Source: Gemmatimonadota bacterium (GTDB lineage: Bacteria; Gemmatimonadota; Gemmatimonadetes; Gemmatimonadales; Gemmatimonadaceae). Taken from it: a stretch of DNA of 64,000 bases. The notes under the pieces are model-generated. The model was given only the letters and a program-made list of their open reading frames with translations, was not told the origin of the DNA and did no database searches. A program made the translations under genes and the position numbers. The DNA lies in contig JAIUOB010000003.1 in assembly GCA_020161135.1 (NCBI GenBank), forward strand, positions 434,001 through 498,000, written 5' to 3'. Positions 10,398-21,953 of the stretch are shown one piece after another (positions within the stretch are counted from its first letter, which is position 1; each line of letters opens with the position of its first letter).

Positions 10398-12158
10398 TCA
10401 GTCGTTGGTGACGGCTGACATCGTGAGCCGCTGCTTGAGGTAGCGCTCCATCAGCTTCGTGGCGACACGCGCCGCCGCCGACCCGTGCAAGCCTTCCTCG
10501 ACCACGATCGCCAGTACGATGCGTGGCGCATCGGCGGGCGCATATCCCACGAACCAGGCGAAGTCCTTGAGCGGCGGCACCTGCGCCGTTCCGGTCTTGC
10601 CGGCAATCGTCAGGCCCTGGATCTGCGCCCCTGCCGCCGTACCGCGCGACACCACGTCGGCCAGCGCGAGCTGGATGCCCTGCAACTGCTCGGGCGTGAT
10701 GCCGAGGATGTCCTTCCGCTCGGGTGCACGCGCAACGATCTGCGGCGTCGCGGCCGCGCCGTCGGTGGCGAGCGCCGTGTAGAAGCGCGCCATGTTGAGC
10801 GGCGTCTGTGCATTGTTCGCCTGCCCGATGGCGAGGCTCAGCACCACCGACTTGTTCCAGCCGCGCGGGCCGTACGTCTTGTCGAAGTACGACGTGTTCT
10901 CCGGCCAGCGCGAGCGCACCTCGTTCGGCAGGTCGATGCCGGTCCGCTCACGAAAGCCCAGCGAGACGCCACCGGCCAGCATGCGCTCCAGCCCGATGCG
11001 CAAACCGAGCTGATAGAAGTACACGTCGCACGACTTCGCGATGGCCTGCGCCAGGGTGATGTCGCCGTGCCCCTTCTTGTCCCAGCACTTGAACACGCGC
11101 CCGTAGTAGTAGCCGCCCGTGCACGGCGTGGGCATGCGCGTCTCCATCGTCACGAGCCCGAGCTGCATGCCGAGCACCGCCGTGGCCAGCTTGAACGTCG
11201 AGGCGGGCGGATAGATCCCCTGCAGCGCCCGGTTGAGCATGGGCGTGTGCACGTCGGTGTTGAGGGAGTCGAAGTACGCGCGCGGCACGCCACCGATGAA
11301 GCGGTTGATGTCGTACGCCGGTGCGCTGTACAGCGCGAGCACCCCACCCGTCCGCGGCTCGAGCGCCACCACCGCGCCGCGCAGCGAGTCGCCGAAATAC
11401 TCGTGCGCGTAACGCTGCAGGTCGAGGTCGATGTTGGTGCGCAACGGAGGCGGCGCCTCGGGCTGCTCCTCCTCACGCACGCCGTTGTCGCGCACCACCC
11501 GGTTGCGGGCATCGACCTCGACGAAGCGACGCCCTTCCCGCCCGCGTAGCTGGTCCTCGTAGGCGAGCTCGATACCGGCCTTCCCCACCTGCTGCCCCGC
11601 CTTGTACCCCTCGAAGCGCGGCTTCGTCAGCTCCTCTTCCGACACTTCGCCGGTGTAGCCCATGAGTGCGGCGACCGCGCGCGCGTCGGGGTAGTAGCGC
11701 TTGGGTGCACTCTGGATGATCAGGCCGGGAAACTCGACGCGCCGTTCCTCCAGGATCGACACGACCTCGAACGACGCATCCGTGAAGATCTCGGCCGGCC
11801 GCGTGGGCGCGCGACGGAACCGCCGCACCACCTGCTCCTGGTCGAGACTGTCGAGCGGTACGATGCGCGCCAGCGCCTTGAGCGTGACCCGCAGGGAATC
11901 GGTCGTCGGCGTGATCACCGAGACCTTGTAGCCCGGCAGGTTCTCCGCGAGGATCGCGCCGTTCCGATCGTAGATGATGCCGCGCGCGCCAGGGAGCGGC
12001 ACCTCACGCAACCGGTTCGTCTCGGCCTGCAGGCGGTACTCCGCATTCTGCAGCACCTGCGCGCGAAAGAACCCGCCACCGAGGCCGGCAAACACCAGCG
12101 CGATGATGCCGCGCGCCACGCGCGCGCGACGCTGCACGGTGTTGGGATGCAGCGCCAT
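10398..12158 (-). CDS. mrdA: Penicillin-binding protein 2 (elongation transpeptidase)
   Basis: A class B PBP that cross-links peptidoglycan in the elongasome, 586 aa. It has a single N-terminal membrane helix, a dimerisation/pedestal domain containing ARGIIYDRNG, and a transpeptidase domain. The active-site serine is in STFK (about residue 317), the second motif is SCD, and KTGT comes near residue 520. The insertion with CTGGYYYGRVFKC resembles the zinc-site region of other PBP2 proteins. It starts 3 nt after the mreD stop. Confidence 0.96.
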   Translation of the reverse strand: MALHPNTVQRRARVARGIIALVFAGLGGGFFRAQVLQNAEYRLQAETNRLREVPLPGARGIIYDRNGAILAENLPGYKVSVITPTTDSLRVTLKALARIVPLDSLDQEQVVRRFRRAPTRPAEIFTDASFEVVSILEERRVEFPGLIIQSAPKRYYPDARAVAALMGYTGEVSEEELTKPRFEGYKAGQQVGKAGIELAYEDQLRGREGRRFVEVDARNRVVRDNGVREEEQPEAPPPLRTNIDLDLQRYAHEYFGDSLRGAVVALEPRTGGVLALYSAPAYDINRFIGGVPRAYFDSLNTDVHTPMLNRALQGIYPPASTFKLATAVLGMQLGLVTMETRMPTPCTGGYYYGRVFKCWDKKGHGDITLAQAIAKSCDVYFYQLGLRIGLERMLAGGVSLGFRERTGIDLPNEVRSRWPENTSYFDKTYGPRGWNKSVVLSLAIGQANNAQTPLNMARFYTALATDGAAATPQIVARAPERKDILGITPEQLQGIQLALADVVSRGTAAGAQIQGLTIAGKTGTAQVPPLKDFAWFVGYAPADAPRIVLAIVVEEGLHGSAAARVATKLMERYLKQRLTMSAVTND

Positions 12159-12161
12159 GGC

Positions 12162-12677
12162 TCAGCTGCCCTTCGCGCGGAAGAGCGGACGGAACAGCGT
12201 GAGCAGCACCACGCCGGCCACCCCGGTCGCAAGCGCCGACAGCGGTGCCCACACGCCGAGGGTCATCAGCAACGAACCACCGATCGTCGCGCCGGTCATG
12301 AGCGTGTACGCCACATCGAAGGCGAAGCGGCCGCCGATGAGCAACAGCGCGGTGAGGCCCAGGTTGTCGCCGAAGAACGCCGCGCGCAGCCACGAGGCCC
12401 CCACGCCGATGAGCGTGAGGATCAGCATCGCGGCCCCGAAGTGTGCTGGCGCCAGCGCGTCGATGACGACGCCAAGCGCCAGGCCGGTCAACGCGGCCAG
12501 CCCCGGACGCATCCGCACCGCCGCGAACAGCAACGCGATCACGATGAAGTCGACGCGCACCGGGCCGCCGAGCAGCGGTGCGACTGCGAACTGCGCCAGC
12601 ACCAGCAACAGGAAGCCGATGGTGCCCAGGAAGGCACCACCGCCACGCGTGTCCGCCGGCATCGACGCGCGCCTCAC
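12162..12677 (-). CDS. mreD: Rod shape-determining membrane protein MreD
   Basis: A small polytopic membrane protein of the elongasome, 171 aa with about five hydrophobic segments and the family-typical VRVDFIVIAL near the start. Sequence alone is weakly conserved in this family; position between mreC (4-nt ATGA overlap) and pbp2 makes the assignment safe. Inferred role: membrane partner linking MreC to PBP2/RodA. Confidence 0.9.
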   Translation of the reverse strand: MRRASMPADTRGGGAFLGTIGFLLLVLAQFAVAPLLGGPVRVDFIVIALLFAAVRMRPGLAALTGLALGVVIDALAPAHFGAAMLILTLIGVGASWLRAAFFGDNLGLTALLLIGGRFAFDVAYTLMTGATIGGSLLMTLGVWAPLSALATGVAGVVLLTLFRPLFRAKGS

Positions 12678-13792
12678 GGGCGCCCCCCGACTGGAGGCGG
12701 ACCGACGCGCGCCGGCGGCGGACCAACGCGCGCCGCTGGCGGCGTGCGGCCGCTGTCCGGCTTGGCGCCCGGACGCGAGGGCGTGGTGCCGGGGGGCACA
12801 ACCGGGGGATTCGCGACCCCCGGCGTGATCGGTCGGCCGAGACTGTCCACCGGGACAGTGTCGAGCGCCGCCCGTCGCGCCGCCAACTCGTCGAGTGCGG
12901 CCGCCTTCGCGAGTGAGTCGCCTGCTGCGGCCAGCGCCCGCGCCGCGCTGTCCGCCGCCAGCACGGTCGTCCAGACCCCGTTCACGCCGCGCTGCGCGCG
13001 CGACGGCAGCAAGACGAGCACAGGACCCGTCGCGTCAGGGAGCACCGCGGGCTTGATGAGGTACGTGCGCGCCCACTTCTCCGGCGTCACGAGCTCCCCC
13101 ATCACCGTGCCGATGGGAATGCCCCGCGGATAGGTCGCGCCGAGCCCCGAGCTCACGATGAGCGCACCGGTGTCGAGCCGCGCACGAAAGGGCACCCCGC
13201 GCATCTCGAGCAACCAGCGCTCCGCACCGCGTCCGAGATGCGGCTTGACGATGCCGAACGCGCGCTGGTCGGCACTCATCGCGCTCACCGCGAAGTCGGG
13301 GTGCCCCCAGGTGATCGCGAAGCTCGTCGTCGCATCGGCGCTCTCGATCATCCCCAGCAATCCATCGGCCGTGACGACCGGCAGGAACGGCACCACGCCC
13401 ACGTTGCGTCCCGCCGTGAGTCCCAGCGTGAACTCGTCGCCATTGCCGGTCGGCAACAGCTCTGCGGGCACGAAGCCATCCTGCAACCGTGCGCCCAGTC
13501 CCATGAGTCGGCGCAGGATCGCGTTCTCGTCGGCAATCGCGCGCACGGCGAGGGTGTCGGACACATGGCGGCCGCGCGCCTGCAGCACGGAGTCGCGCGA
13601 CAGGACCACGGCGCGGATGGTGGCGGCACGCGACTCGATGCGAACCACGGGGGCGAGCACCGTGCGGCGCACCGCCTGCGCCAGGTCATTGCGGGTGGTG
13701 CGCGGGGCCAGAAGCGCGATGGCCGACAGCAGCAGGCAGCCGGCGGCCATCACGATGTCGAGACGACCTTCGCCGCGCGTGCGACGGGTCAT
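12674..13792 (-). CDS. mreC: Rod shape-determining protein MreC
   Basis: A single-pass periplasmic scaffold of the elongasome, 372 aa. The N-terminal helix spans about residues 12-30, followed by a short coiled coil containing RAIADENAILRRLMG and the two beta-barrel MreC domain (IVSSGLGATYPRGIPIGTV is characteristic). Beyond residue about 290 it carries an Ala-rich helix and then a Pro/Gly/Arg tail with repeated RVGPPP units, which standard MreC proteins lack. It lies 7 nt after mreB and overlaps mreD. Confidence 0.94.
   Translation of the reverse strand: MTRRTRGEGRLDIVMAAGCLLLSAIALLAPRTTRNDLAQAVRRTVLAPVVRIESRAATIRAVVLSRDSVLQARGRHVSDTLAVRAIADENAILRRLMGLGARLQDGFVPAELLPTGNGDEFTLGLTAGRNVGVVPFLPVVTADGLLGMIESADATTSFAITWGHPDFAVSAMSADQRAFGIVKPHLGRGAERWLLEMRGVPFRARLDTGALIVSSGLGATYPRGIPIGTVMGELVTPEKWARTYLIKPAVLPDATGPVLVLLPSRAQRGVNGVWTTVLAADSAARALAAAGDSLAKAAALDELAARRAALDTVPVDSLGRPITPGVANPPVVPPGTTPSRPGAKPDSGRTPPAARVGPPPARVGPPPVGGRP
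12690..12745 (-). repeat. Short in-frame repeat in the mreC tail
   Basis: Two near-identical stretches of about 21 bp encode successive RVGPPP units at the C-terminus of MreC. The unit is a multiple of three, so copy changes would keep frame. Confidence 0.6.
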
Positions 13793-13799
13793 CGGCGCC

Positions 13800-14837
13800 T
13801 CAGGTGGTCAGCACCGACCAGTACTTCTCCTCGTCGTCGAGGATCTTGCCGGTGCCGCGCACCACGCACGTGAGCGGATCCTCGTCGACATGGATCGGCA
13901 GGCCGGTCTCCTGCGACAGCAGCACGTCGAGGCCGCGAATGAGCGCGCCGCCGCCCGTCATCACGATGCCGCGATCGACGATGTCCGATGCGAGCTCGGG
14001 CGGGGTGATCTCGAGCGCGCGTCGCACTGCGTCGACGATCTGCTGCACCGGCTCCTGCACCGCTTCGCGAATCTCGCTCGAGTGCACGCGCACCGTCTTC
14101 GGGATCCCCGACACGAGGTCGCGACCCTTCACTTCCATCTCGCGCTCATCGCCCACGGGATACGCGGAGCCGATCTGGATCTTGATCTGCTCGGCCGTCG
14201 GTTCGCCGATGAGCAGGTTGTAGTTCTTGCGCATGAACTGCACGATGCTGATGTCGAGCTCATCGCCGCCCGTGCGGATGCTCGTGTCGCTCACGATGCC
14301 ACTGAGCGCGATCACGGCGATCTCCGTCGTGCCGCCACCGATGTCGATCACCATGTTGCCCGTCGGGGACTCGACCGGCAGGCCGACACCGATCGCCGCG
14401 GCCATCGGCTCCGTCACCATGAACACTTCCTTCGCGCCGGCGCCAAGCGCGGAATCGCGCACCGCACGCTTCTCCACCTCGGTGATCCCGGACGGCACAC
14501 ACACGACCACGCGCGGCTTCACCTTGAAGACGTGCTTGTCGATGACGAGCGTGAGGAAGTAGCGCAGCATGCGTTCCGTCACGTCGAAGTCCGCGATCAC
14601 GCCATCCTTCATCGGGCGCACCGCCATGATGCCATCGGGCGTGCGCCCGAGCATGCGCTTCGCCTCGAGCCCCACACCCTTGATCTTCTTCGTCTCGCGA
14701 TCGAGCGCGACGACAGACGGCTCGTTCAGGACGATGCCTTCGCCCTTCACGTAGATGAGTGTATTGGCGGTGCCAAGGTCGACGGCGATGGCATTCGCCG
14801 GGAACAACGAGTTCGCCTTCTTGAAGGGCCAGAACAT
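13800..14837 (-). CDS. mreB: Rod shape-determining actin homologue MreB
   Basis: A cytoskeletal ATPase directing lateral wall synthesis, 345 aa. Actin-fold nucleotide motifs are present: phosphate 1 [12 protein letters not shown], phosphate 2 [13 protein letters not shown], and the adenosine motif [11 protein letters not shown]. The N-terminal MFWPFKK is short and amphipathic, as in membrane-binding MreB. It is first in the mre string; a promoter lies about 70 nt upstream. Confidence 0.97.
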   Translation of the reverse strand: MFWPFKKANSLFPANAIAVDLGTANTLIYVKGEGIVLNEPSVVALDRETKKIKGVGLEAKRMLGRTPDGIMAVRPMKDGVIADFDVTERMLRYFLTLVIDKHVFKVKPRVVVCVPSGITEVEKRAVRDSALGAGAKEVFMVTEPMAAAIGVGLPVESPTGNMVIDIGGGTTEIAVIALSGIVSDTSIRTGGDELDISIVQFMRKNYNLLIGEPTAEQIKIQIGSAYPVGDEREMEVKGRDLVSGIPKTVRVHSSEIREAVQEPVQQIVDAVRRALEITPPELASDIVDRGIVMTGGGALIRGLDVLLSQETGLPIHVDEDPLTCVVRGTGKILDDEEKYWSVLTT

Positions 14838-14906
14838 CCAGGACTATCGGGGCGGCACTTCGCGAGGAGCGAAGGCCTGATGGGAGGTCGACGGGCGCGT
14901 CTTGGT

Positions 14907-14935
14907 AACCTACCGGTGCGCGTGAGTGCGGACAA
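14907..14935 (-). promoter_or_regulatory. Predicted promoter for the mreB operon
   Basis: On the minus strand, TTGTCC (14930-14935) and TAGGTT (14907-14912) are separated by exactly 17 bp. A start near 14900 would leave a leader of about 60 nt before mreB. The -10 is imperfect for E. coli sigma-70 but resembles others in this window. Confidence 0.5.
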
Positions 14936-14991
14936 GCTGTTGTCCCTGCGTGACCTAGACCACTCACCACGCCCCGTGGCCGGAACGCCGG

Positions 14992-15024
14992 AGGGCCACC
15001 GGGATCTGCTCCCGATGGCCCTCT
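14992..15024 (-). terminator. Hairpin terminator after alanine dehydrogenase
   Basis: Arms 14992-15005 and 15011-15024 pair over 14 bp around a 5-nt loop. The single mismatch in DNA becomes a G-U pair in minus-strand RNA, which fits termination of the ald transcript. No clear U tract follows. Confidence 0.65.
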
Positions 15025-15052
15025 GCGCTGTTGCCGACGCGCGCCGCGACGG

Positions 15053-16168
15053 TCAGCCGACGAAGCTCGCCGGCGCCGTCATCGGCATCCCGAACGCATC
15101 GGCCACACCCTGATACGTGACCTGCCCGGCGCTCATGTTCAGCCCCTTGAGCAGCGCGCCATTGTCCGCCAGCGCCTGCTTCCAGCCCTTGTTGGCGAGC
15201 TGCAAGGTGTACGGCAGCGTCGCGTTCGTGAGGGCCAGCGTGGAGGTGCGCGGCACGGCGCCCGGCATGTTCGCCACGCCGTAGTGGATGATGCCATCCA
15301 CCGTGTACGTCGGATTCTCGTGCGTCGTCGGCTTGATGGTCTCGACGCACCCACCCTGATCGACGGCCACGTCGACGATCACCGCGCCCGGACGCATCCG
15401 CGCGAGGTCGGCCCGGCGCACCAGCTTCGGCGCCTTGGCACCCGGGATCAGCACGCCGCCGATGACGAGATCGCAGGTGCTGATCTGCTCGAGGATGTTG
15501 TGCCGGTTCGAGTGAATGAGCTGCACGTTCGCCGCCATCACGTCGCTCAGGTACCGCAGGCGCTCGAGCGACAGGTCGAGGACGACGACCTTGGCACCCA
15601 GCCCGGCCGCCATCTTCGCCGCGTTCACGCCCACCACGCCGCCGCCCAGGATGACCACCTTGGCCGGCGCCACGCCCGGCACGCCACCCAGCAGCACGCC
15701 ACGGCCGCCGTACAGCTTCTCGAGGTACTTGGCCCCCTCCTGCACCGCCATGCGACCGGCCACCTCCGACATCGGCGTCAGCAGCGGCAGCTCGCGCGTC
15801 GGCAGCTCCACCGTCTCGTACGCGATGCATGTCGCGCCGCTCGCGAGGTGCGCCCGGGTGAGCTCCTCGTCGGCCGCAAAATGGAAGTACGTGAACAGCG
15901 TCAGGTCACGGCGGAGGTACTGCCACTCCGCCTTGATGGGCTCCTTCACCTTGAGCAGGAGCTCGGCCTTGCCCCAGGCCGTGGCCGCGTCCGGGACGAT
16001 CTGTGCCCCAACGCCAACGTACGCCTCGTCCTCGAATCCGCTGCCGATACCGGCCCCGGTCTCTACGAACACCTCATGGCCCGCGGACACCAGTGCCTCG
16101 GCGCCGGCCGGCACCAGGGCAACGCGGTTCTCATTCGTCTTGATCTCTTTCGGTACGCCGATGCGCAT
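15053..16168 (-). CDS. ald: Alanine dehydrogenase
   Basis: NAD-dependent interconversion of L-alanine and pyruvate plus ammonia, 371 aa, full family length. It starts MRIGVPKEIKTNENRV, typical of the family. Substrate-site residues sit in LLKVKEP and the FTYFHFA region, and the Rossmann loop is ILGGGVVGVNAAKM. It lies 25 nt after the M16 peptidase stop and ahead of a terminator, so it is the last gene of rpsO-pnp-M16-ald. Possible roles are nitrogen balance or alanine supply for the wall. Confidence 0.95.
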   Translation of the reverse strand: MRIGVPKEIKTNENRVALVPAGAEALVSAGHEVFVETGAGIGSGFEDEAYVGVGAQIVPDAATAWGKAELLLKVKEPIKAEWQYLRRDLTLFTYFHFAADEELTRAHLASGATCIAYETVELPTRELPLLTPMSEVAGRMAVQEGAKYLEKLYGGRGVLLGGVPGVAPAKVVILGGGVVGVNAAKMAAGLGAKVVVLDLSLERLRYLSDVMAANVQLIHSNRHNILEQISTCDLVIGGVLIPGAKAPKLVRRADLARMRPGAVIVDVAVDQGGCVETIKPTTHENPTYTVDGIIHYGVANMPGAVPRTSTLALTNATLPYTLQLANKGWKQALADNGALLKGLNMSAGQVTYQGVADAFGMPMTAPASFVG

Positions 16169-16193
16169 GGTCGACTCTGGAAAGGGGAGTTCG

Positions 16194-17453
16194 TCAGCGG
16201 ACGGCCTTGGGGCCGTGACTGACGAGAATCTGTCGGTCCGGATCGAAAAACTCGCGCGCCACCTCCAGCACCTCGTCGGCGGTGATCGCGTCGACGAGCG
16301 CCATCAGCTCGTCGATGGAACGGTACGGCTCGTTGTACAGCGCCGTCGAAGCTGCACGATACATCCGCGACGACACGCCTTCCATGGACAGCACCAACTG
16401 CCCGCGCAGCTGCCGCTTGCCCGCCTCCAGCTCCTCCGCGGACAACCCGAGCTCGGCCATGCCCCCCAGCACCGCCCGGACCGCATCGACCGCCGCCTGC
16501 GCACTCTCAGGCGCGCTCGCGAGGTACACGCCGTGGGTCCCGGTGTCGGCGTACGCGCTGGAAAAGGTGTGCACGCTGTATGCGAGCCCCAACTCCTCGC
16601 GGACACGCTGGAACAGTCGCGAGCTCATCCCGCCGCCCAGCAGCATGTCCACGAGCGCGAAGGCCCAGCGTCGCGGGTCACCGTGGGCCAGCCCCGCCCC
16701 ACCCAGCACCACGTGCGTCTGGCCGATGTCGCGCCGGGTGACGTGCTCGGCGTGCGGGCCGGCGGCCTCGACGGGGTCGAGCGCGAAGGGCGTCATGTCC
16801 CCACGCGGCACGTCCATCCAGCCCGCCTGTTCGAGCGCCGCGAGGAGCTGGTCATGCGACACGCGTCCCGATGCCGCGACCACCAGTCGGCCGGGGTGAT
16901 AGGCGCGGGAGTGCAACGACCGCAACTGCGGCACGTCCAGCGCCTGCACCGTGTCGCGCGTGCCCAGGATCGCGAAGCCGTGCGGATGGTCGCCCCACAC
17001 CGCCCGATTGTGCACGTCGAAGATGATGTCGTCGGGGGTGTCCTCGACCATGCTGATCTCCTCGAGGATCACCTTGCGTTCGAGGGCGAGATCATCATCG
17101 CGCAGCAACGGCTCGAACAGCAACTCCCCGATGACCTGCACCGCCTCGCCGAGATGCTCATCGAGCACGCGCGCCTGGAACGAGGTGTGCTCCCGCTCGG
17201 TGTACGCGTCGAGCGAGCCGCCAAGCGTCTCCAGCGACAGCGCGATCTGCTGCGCCGACCGCCGCTGGGTGCCCTTGAACACCATGTGCTCGAGGAAATG
17301 GGACACCCCCATCTCCTCGGGCTGCTCATGCAGCGTCGCCGCGCGCACCCACGCCCCGAAAGCGACCGACCGCGCTCCCGGAACGGCTTCCGAGAGCACG
17401 GTCAGTCCATTGGGCAGGTCCGTGCGATGCAACGTGGGCGGGACGACCCGCAA
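16194..17453 (-). CDS. M16-family zinc metallopeptidase (processing peptidase-like)
   Basis: A 419-aa pitrilysin-clan peptidase of the single-subunit bacterial MPP type. The inverted zinc motif HFLEH is at about residue 50, with the downstream glutamate in the ERKVILEEI region. The second, inactive domain contains LGGGMSSRLFQRVREELGLAY. A TTG at 17453, 5 nt after the pnp stop, is chosen as start. The frame opens further upstream to an ATG at 17546, but that stretch is only the pnp tail read out of frame. The position directly behind pnp is common in bacteria; substrate unknown. Confidence 0.88.
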   Translation of the reverse strand: MRVVPPTLHRTDLPNGLTVLSEAVPGARSVAFGAWVRAATLHEQPEEMGVSHFLEHMVFKGTQRRSAQQIALSLETLGGSLDAYTEREHTSFQARVLDEHLGEAVQVIGELLFEPLLRDDDLALERKVILEEISMVEDTPDDIIFDVHNRAVWGDHPHGFAILGTRDTVQALDVPQLRSLHSRAYHPGRLVVAASGRVSHDQLLAALEQAGWMDVPRGDMTPFALDPVEAAGPHAEHVTRRDIGQTHVVLGGAGLAHGDPRRWAFALVDMLLGGGMSSRLFQRVREELGLAYSVHTFSSAYADTGTHGVYLASAPESAQAAVDAVRAVLGGMAELGLSAEELEAGKRQLRGQLVLSMEGVSSRMYRAASTALYNEPYRSIDELMALVDAITADEVLEVAREFFDPDRQILVSHGPKAVR

Positions 17454-17457
17454 CGCC

Positions 17458-19662
<2,205 letters not shown>

Positions 19663-19690
19663 CTGCTGTTAAGCCTCATGAGAACGCAAA

Positions 19691-19722
19691 TCGCGCGGGA
19701 GGCAACCATTGCCCCCGCGCGA
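19691..19722 (-). terminator. rpsO-pnp intergenic hairpin
   Basis: Arms 19691-19705 and 19709-19722 form about 14 pairs with one bulged A and a 3-nt loop, followed on the minus strand by TTTGCG. It could be a partial terminator or a processing site, as the rpsO-pnp gap is in other bacteria. Confidence 0.6.
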
Positions 19723-19741
19723 CGACGTGACGGAATCCGGC

Positions 19742-20002
19742 TCAGTACCGGAGACCAAGGTCCTGGACAAGCGCGCGATACTGCGCCACATCGGTACGCT
19801 TGAGGTACCGGAGCAGCCGCTTGCGCCTGCCGATCATCTTGTCGAGACCGCGCTGACCGTGATGATCCTTCTTGTGCGCGCGGAAATGGTTGGTCAGATA
19901 GCGAATCCGTTCCGTCAGGATTGCAACCTGAACGCGGGTAGAACCGGAGTCCTCGTCGTGAGCCCGGAACTTCTCGATCGTGGGAGCCTTGTCGAACGCC
20001 AT
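19742..20002 (-). CDS. rpsO: 30S ribosomal protein S15
   Basis: A 16S-rRNA-binding protein of the small subunit, 86 aa (family about 89). Family signatures are visible: [34 protein letters not shown] and [11 protein letters not shown]. The open frame extends 28 codons upstream, but the ATG at 20002 gives the normal S15 N-terminus. rpsO-pnp order is widely conserved, and S15 often represses its own mRNA; no clear pseudoknot was identified here. Confidence 0.96.
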   Translation of the reverse strand: MAFDKAPTIEKFRAHDEDSGSTRVQVAILTERIRYLTNHFRAHKKDHHGQRGLDKMIGRRKRLLRYLKRTDVAQYRALVQDLGLRY

Positions 20003-20089
20003 CGTCGTAGTATTCTCAGCCGTCTTCAGCGCGTCGTGCGCAGCCGCGACGATCGCAGCCTCTGTGCGCGCATTTGCAGGTAGCATGGT

Positions 20090-20118
20090 AACTTACCCGC
20101 ATCGCCCCGCGCTGTAAA
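20090..20118 (-). promoter_or_regulatory. Predicted promoter for rpsO-pnp
   Basis: Minus-strand TTTACA (20113-20118) and TAAGTT (20090-20095) lie 17 bp apart, giving a start near 20083 and a leader of about 80 nt. The divergent kinase gene starts at 20144, so any kinase promoter must overlap this region. Confidence 0.5.
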
Positions 20119-20143
20119 GGACCCTCCGACTCGAACCCGCCGC

Positions 20144-21928
20144 GTGCCCGATCGCCTTCTGGGACGTACCCTCGGCAAGTACCGGGTCACACGCCTCCTG
20201 GGCATCGGAGGCTTCGCCTGGGTCTACGAAGCCGTCGATACCGACCTCGAGCTCCCCGTCGCGCTCAAGGTGCTCCGCCCGGATGTGGCCGAGCTCCCGG
20301 ACGCCCTCGCGCGCTTTCGCCGCGAGGCCACCACCGCCGCCCGACTCCGGCACCCCCGCATCGTCACCGTTCGCGATATCGCCTCCGCCGACGGGTACAC
20401 CTGGGTCGCGATGGATCTCCACCGCCAGTCGCTCGCCGGGCTCCTCGCCCACGCACCGCAACTGGCCGAGTCCGCCTGCATTCGCCTCGGCATCGGGGTG
20501 GCCGAGGCACTCGCGTGTGCCCACGCCAACGGCGTAGTCCACCGCGACATCAAGCCCGACAATATCCTGCTCGACGAGCAGGGCGAGGCGGTGGTCGCCG
20601 ACTTCGGTCTGGCCCGCGCCTTCTCCGGCGGCACCGCGCTGTCCAGCACCGGTCAGGTGCTGGGCACGCCGCAGTACTTCAGCCCGGAGCAGGCGCGAGG
20701 GCTCGAGCTCGACGGTCGCAGCGACCTCTACGCACTGGGCGTGATGCTCTACCGCTGTGCGACAGGGCGCGTCCCGTTTGAAGCGTCCGACTGGTACGCC
20801 ATTGCACGCCAGCACATCGAGGTCGCCCCGCCGTCGCCGCGCACGCTGCAGCCGTCCATCTCGCCCGACTTCGAAGCCGTCATCCTCCGCCTCCTCGCCA
20901 AGTCCCCCGACGACAGGCCCGCCACCGGCGACATCGTCGCCGACATGCTCTCGGCACTCCCCGCGGCACCCACACTGGCGGCGCGAAAGCTCACACCCGT
21001 CACCTTGTCCGGTGTGACGCTGGTGGCTCCGCTCCCGGCGCTCAGCACGTCGCCCACGATGGCGGCGCCCGCGCCGGCGGCTGCCGCAGCCATTGCAGAT
21101 GCTGCGCCGCCGTCGGCCGAGGCCGCGGGCAGCACGGCCGCGGCCACGGCGCCCCGACGGGCCCCGGCGCGCCGCGTACCGCTCGCCCTCGTGGGCGGTG
21201 GTGTGGTGGTGGCGGCGCTGGCCTGGTGGCTGGGGCCGTGGCGCACGCCACCCGCAGTCGAGCCCACCGCACCGCCTGTCGTGGTGGCCAGCTCGAGCGA
21301 CACAGCGGTTGCCGTCGACTCGACAGCCGATTCCGCGCGCGCGGAGCCGCCACAGTCTCCCGCTGGCGCCGCCGGCGCCGCGCCGCCGCCTGCGGTCAGC
21401 AGTGCGAACGGCGGCAGCAGTGGGGCGGCGGCGGCCAACGCGCCACCCAAGCCGGCGCGCCTGGAACTCCTCACCGACGACTCCGCAGAGCTACGCATCG
21501 ATGGCCGCCTCGTGGCGCGCGGCCGGTGGTCGGGCGTCGTACCCACCGGCGCGCGCATCGCCGTGCGCGCATCCATCGGTGACGGCGCGCGGTGCCGCGC
21601 CGCCCGTCGCGACACCGTGCTCGCGCCATTCAGTGCGGGAGATCAACGACGTCTCCAACTCGACGTGCGCGCCTGCGTCGGCGTGCGCTACGACGTCGAG
21701 CCGCGCGATGCGCGTGTCGCCTTCCGGCCTCTCGATGCCGTCCGCGGCGCGCCCGCCCCGCCCACGGAAGTGCGCGCGGACAGCATGCAGGCGTTCGAGT
21801 TGCCGCTGGGGCGCTACGAGGTGCGCACGAGCGCGCGAGGCTGCGTCACGATCACCGACACCATGCAGGTCAAGCCGCCTGACAGTGGCGGTCCGGTGAC
21901 GCGACGTCTGCGCATGATCTGTAGCTGA
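20144..21928 (+). CDS. Membrane-anchored Ser/Thr protein kinase
   Basis: A Hanks-type kinase, 594 aa with a GTG start. The kinase domain (about residues 10-270) has a glycine loop GIGGFAWVYE, the ATP lysine in ALKVLRPD, the catalytic HRDIKPDN, DFGLA, and GTPQYFSPEQ, so it looks active. Then come an Ala/Pro-rich linker, one membrane helix (LALVGGGVVVAALAWWL, about 348-364), a second low-complexity linker, and a C-terminal extracytoplasmic domain of about 150 residues. That domain has a PEGA-like opening (AELRIDGRLVARG) and three cysteines. Likely a surface-sensing kinase; the signal and targets are unknown. It is divergent from rpsO. Confidence 0.9.
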   Translation: MPDRLLGRTLGKYRVTRLLGIGGFAWVYEAVDTDLELPVALKVLRPDVAELPDALARFRREATTAARLRHPRIVTVRDIASADGYTWVAMDLHRQSLAGLLAHAPQLAESACIRLGIGVAEALACAHANGVVHRDIKPDNILLDEQGEAVVADFGLARAFSGGTALSSTGQVLGTPQYFSPEQARGLELDGRSDLYALGVMLYRCATGRVPFEASDWYAIARQHIEVAPPSPRTLQPSISPDFEAVILRLLAKSPDDRPATGDIVADMLSALPAAPTLAARKLTPVTLSGVTLVAPLPALSTSPTMAAPAPAAAAAIADAAPPSAEAAGSTAAATAPRRAPARRVPLALVGGGVVVAALAWWLGPWRTPPAVEPTAPPVVVASSSDTAVAVDSTADSARAEPPQSPAGAAGAAPPPAVSSANGGSSGAAAANAPPKPARLELLTDDSAELRIDGRLVARGRWSGVVPTGARIAVRASIGDGARCRAARRDTVLAPFSAGDQRRLQLDVRACVGVRYDVEPRDARVAFRPLDAVRGAPAPPTEVRADSMQAFELPLGRYEVRTSARGCVTITDTMQVKPPDSGGPVTRRLRMICS

Positions 21929-21953
21929 GCGCGCAGCTGCGGCGCGCGGAAGT

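Noticed and set aside
20093..20815. Minus-strand frame opposite the kinase
   Set aside because: Lies wholly over the kinase catalytic domain, with low-complexity composition and no family features.
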